From the NCBI GenBank assembly GCA_947179485.1, contig OX359249.1, positions 8,060,001 through 8,124,000 of the forward strand: a stretch of DNA of 64,000 nt, in the 5' to 3' direction. The notes below the pieces were generated by a model, which did not search any database, was not told the DNA's origin, and worked only from the letters and a program-made list of their open reading frames with translations. The position numbers and the translations under genes are program-made. This DNA comes from Allacma fusca. Lineage: Eukaryota > Arthropoda > Collembola > Symphypleona > Sminthuridae. The stretch's first letter is position 1. Every line of letters begins with the position of its first letter. Of this stretch, positions 60,835-64,000 are shown piece after piece.

Positions 60835-61489
60835 ATTAATTCAATCAAGGCATCGGGCGAACCCAAAACGATGCGTATCGGCAACACTAAGTAAACCCCA
60901 CCACAATCGTTTGTTGATATATTATGTCTATATAGGCGGTCATTTCAGGTCTTGTGGATGCATGAAATTACATTACGCCTTACACTCCTAGAAACTATCA
61001 ACAAAAGGTTTAATGAGTGTATTAAATAAGAGTTAGCATATCCGCCTAAAATTAGTAAAAGCCAATTTTTTTGGTTTTAACGTCCTTTGTGCGCGGACCA
61101 AATTTACAGCAATCAACTTCTATATACTCTAGTACTAATAATATAAAACAATCAATTTCACAAACTAACATCTTCTACTTCGGTAGAACAAAACAATATG
61201 GATTGTGTTTTGAACAATACGGATTGTGAATTGTGAAACTAAAATCGGTGAACAAAACAAAAACTCAAATTGTTCTACTTCTGTTCATTTCAGAAGTGAA
61301 CAAAACAAAACAAAACGAACAAATTACAGCACTACCCGTGGGTATGTCGCCGCCCGTGCTACTGCATAATGCTTTAAGTTTTTTTTAATTTAAAAAATTT
61401 TTTAATATTTTTGTTTAATTTTAAAAAGCAGTTTTAATATTTTTTTTAATTTAAAAAAAATAATTAAAGCGAAGCGCTAAAGCGAAGCG

Positions 61490-62110
61490 CTTTAGAAGGA
61501 CAAAAAAATTTGATTTTGTCCTTCTAAAGGCTCCCGCACGGGACGAGATACAGCGACCGGACCAGCGGCAAACGATCTGTTGGGTCCTGGACTTGGGAAT
61601 AACGCCTTTATTTTTTCAATTTTCGAAATTTCATAAAATTTCATAAAATTTCGAAAATTCCCCGAATTTACCTGAAAATCTGATTTAACCGCACAAACGA
61701 ATTCGGTGATTACTAAAGTCGTTGAAAATACCTTTCCCACCTGAAATTTTATGAAATTTCGAAAATATTCAGAATTTACGTAAAAATTTGATTTAGCCGC
61801 ACAAACGAATTTCTTGATCCCTAAAATCGTGGAGAATACCTTCCCCGCCACAAAATTCGAATTTTGATGAAATTTCAAAACAAATCATGAAATTTTGAAA
61901 AAACTTCGAATTGACGTGAAAACTTGATTTAACCACGGGAACATACTCGTTGATCACTAATCCCGAAAAAAGCTTCCCCGACTCGAAATTTCGGCAAATT
62001 TTGCAAAAACTCCCAATTTATGTAGAAACCAGATTTAACCCCAGAAATGAATTCCTTGATTTCCATGGACGTGGAAAATACGCTCCCCTCCACGGCATTA
62101 GTATATTGGC
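61490..62110. repeat. minisatellite of about 108 bp, 4 diverged units
   Basis: The anchor (T/A)GATTTA(A/G)CC recurs at 61681, 61789, 61925 and 62031 (spacings 108, 136, 106). Units alternate AAATTTCATAAAATTTCGAA-like text with GCACAAACGAATT. The minus strand is open across several units (VFSTTLVITEFVCAVKSDFQ-type repeats of about 36 residues) into a Pro/Arg-rich end. A 12-bp hairpin (AGAAGGACAAAA / TTTTGTCCTTCT) at about 61494-61526 marks one edge. Confidence 0.7.
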
Positions 62111-62660
62111 AACATAATGAACAAATAACATCGTCGACGCAGTGAAATGTCAAACTTTAAAGCTACAATTTCGTTTTCGCCACGGAAATGATTTCGATAA
62201 ATAAAATATCTTCCACACAAAGACCAGGAAATAAGACTCATGATGAGAGCTGGGGATATATTTCCCATTCAGAAATTGTACGTTCGAAGCCATTTCCAAA
62301 AAAGGCAAAATAAACGGTTATTATATCAACCTAATTTACTCTAAACATACATTAACAATTACCCAATCAATCAAAATTACAGCAACTTTCAATCGAGCTC
62401 ACACTAGCGAGGCAGTAGCGATTCGCTTCTGTTGCAATCGATTCATCGATTGCAGTTTTGGATTTTTTAAATATATATTTTTTAATTTTAAAAAAATAAT
62501 TTTAATATATTTTTTTTAATTAAAAAAAAAGAATTTAATAATTTATTTAGCAAGTTATTGCTGGCTCAGCCAATAAAAAACAGCGCGCGGAAATTTGAAT
62601 CTCAAATTCGTATTACACCAAGACGAAGACGAAGATGGCCCACTCTTTCAACTTAGTAAA

Positions 62661-64000
62661 TAGGATATCCAGCAAATGTCATCTAATTTTCGATCAACTT
62701 CCTCGGGACTGTATTTGACCATCTAACTGGGAAATCAAGTACTCAGGAACACGTATTTGATTTTCCAATTGTTTGGCTAAATCTGTAAACATTCCAAAAA
62801 ATATTAACCTAATTATCTAAAAAATTACAAGTATTGTCGTAAGCTACTGCCAACTCCCTTCAGAGGGCAAAAATATATTGATTTTGGCGGAAATTCCCAG
62901 GAGTCTACACAAATATTTCGGAGGCTACCTTACAAGTTACAATAGTTATAATTTACAAAAACAGTTCGTCAACTTCCCTTATTTAAAGAAAATGACCTAG
63001 AACCCTGACTTTGCTTGATCTTTATAAACCCTCAGACCTCAATAATTGATTCAGGTCAATAAATAGAAAACCCAGAACTAAGCTTGTTACAAATTAAATA
63101 TTTTGTGGATCACTATTTGTGGGCAATGGCGGAAAGACAAAGGATCATGGTCACAATGCACCAGCTACCTAAAAACATTTTGTTCCCCCGCAATTTCTTA
63201 GAAGGGACAACAGTAAAAATAAATCGGATTCACAGAAAATTTTGTTCCAGATTTTGCAAGTTCAAAAAACTTCGATATACACAACTCATGGAAATTTCAA
63301 GGGCATTCCAAACATCACAATTAGAGATCAATTATTAATTTTATTTTTTACTTTCCGATTTATAACATTGTTCGGTTTTAACCTTTTTCTGGTTGATTCT
63401 AATAATTTCGGACAGCTACCTAGAGTGACAATAATGATTCAACTTCGTTCGTCGGCCAGAACTCCAGGAATTGACAAAAAATGTTTTGATTGAATGCGTT
63501 TATTTTTTAAAAACGTTTGCCAAATCTCACGGAATTTCCAATACTATTTCGTCATTCACATAGGCATGGGAAATTTATATCGGCCGTGGTTTCAGCAACT
63601 TTAAAAAAAATCTGTGAAATTCTTATTTAATGCAAATCAACTCAAGTAATTTTCAAAACCACTCCGCTTCACTATGCCCAACAAAATGAGGGATTGCCAT
63701 TTAAGCTAATAATTTCATCCTGCACTTGTCCGCACGCGTAAAATGTGCATCGGGAATTAAGAGTATAATTAAGGAACTAGTAGAATCCGTAATTATTGAG
63801 GTCAAACGAATAATTACTTCCTACCATTTATGACTATTTGCGCCTATTTTTCCATCTTATACTTACATGCACAACATTCGAAATTTGTTCCAATGAAATA
63901 TTTTGCAGGACATTACAACCCTTCCGGCCACAACTCTGTTCTCCTGCAAAAGGTTCCGTCAAAGGTAGAAATGTTTTGTAAAAAAACTTTTTCTTGAGTT
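62661..64000. other. end of window, no gene supported
   Basis: Plus-strand frames at 63084-63338 and 63242-63493 overlap each other, are rich in Phe/Lys/Asn and show no motif or splice structure. No repeat ends were recognised here. Confidence 0.5.

Larger units (their letters stand above)
58867..61334. mobile_element. non-autonomous hAT, AACAAAAC words
   Basis: 2468 bp, ends TAGTGCTGTAAT and the inverse ATTACAGCACTA, flanked by CCCGTGGG on both sides. It interrupts a Helitron-related module (GGCTGCCCGTG ... TGTCGCCGCCC) whose two halves resume cleanly. Words AACAAAAC / GTTTTGTT fill the ends. It contains a second hAT (59892-60834) and a 39-bp tandem array. Confidence 0.92.

Overview
This is a eukaryotic, intron-rich, AT-rich animal window dominated by transposon relics. 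The host genes look metazoan (an ING chromatin reader, a DHCR7-type sterol reductase, a PSI-domain membrane protein, a Ly6/uPAR-like protein). I infer an arthropod, most likely a crustacean such as a parasitic copepod; this rests on general genome character and not on a diagnostic sequence.

Host genes lie mainly in the left 38 kb. A 7-dehydrocholesterol reductase gene runs on the minus strand from 16264 to 1153 in four phase-0 exons (414 aa). Its 6.8 kb intron 2 holds, on the opposite strand, a complete five-exon orphan membrane protein (7827..11755, 290 aa). Next comes a complete ING1/ING2-type gene on the minus strand (20596..18977, 366 aa) with the N-terminal ING domain, a long low-complexity linker and a C-terminal PHD finger. 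At 27129..28784 three exons on the plus strand join in phase into a 72-residue secreted peptide with eight cysteines. At 30202..29237 is the 3' part of a type I membrane protein with a PSI-like cysteine cluster. At 37157..37657 a two-exon gene encodes a 143-residue Ly6/uPAR-like protein. Weaker secreted-protein exons lie at 16572..17232 and 17342..17450.

From about 22 kb rightwards the window is mostly mobile DNA. The most striking pattern is a set of at least ten non-autonomous hAT elements. Each has a perfect 8-bp target-site duplication and short terminal inverted repeats. In most of them the inside is an array, in both orientations, of one short word private to that element (for example CAAGTTCAAGT, GGGTACGGGTA, CCGAACCG, AATACAAA). 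Several are nested: one 290-bp inverted-repeat MITE at 34-37 kb contains a hAT that contains two further hATs. Three Helitron copies sit in tandem at 42.4-49.7 kb, and one carries a dated hAT insertion with its empty site preserved in the neighbouring copies.

Between 49.7 and 57 kb lie two unrecognised open reading frames, a broken Ty3/gypsy-type retrotransposon fossil and decayed tandem exon-like duplicates. The last 6 kb holds further hAT and Helitron-like repeats, a 39-bp tandem array and a minisatellite of about 108 bp. No tRNA, rRNA or CRISPR array could be supported.
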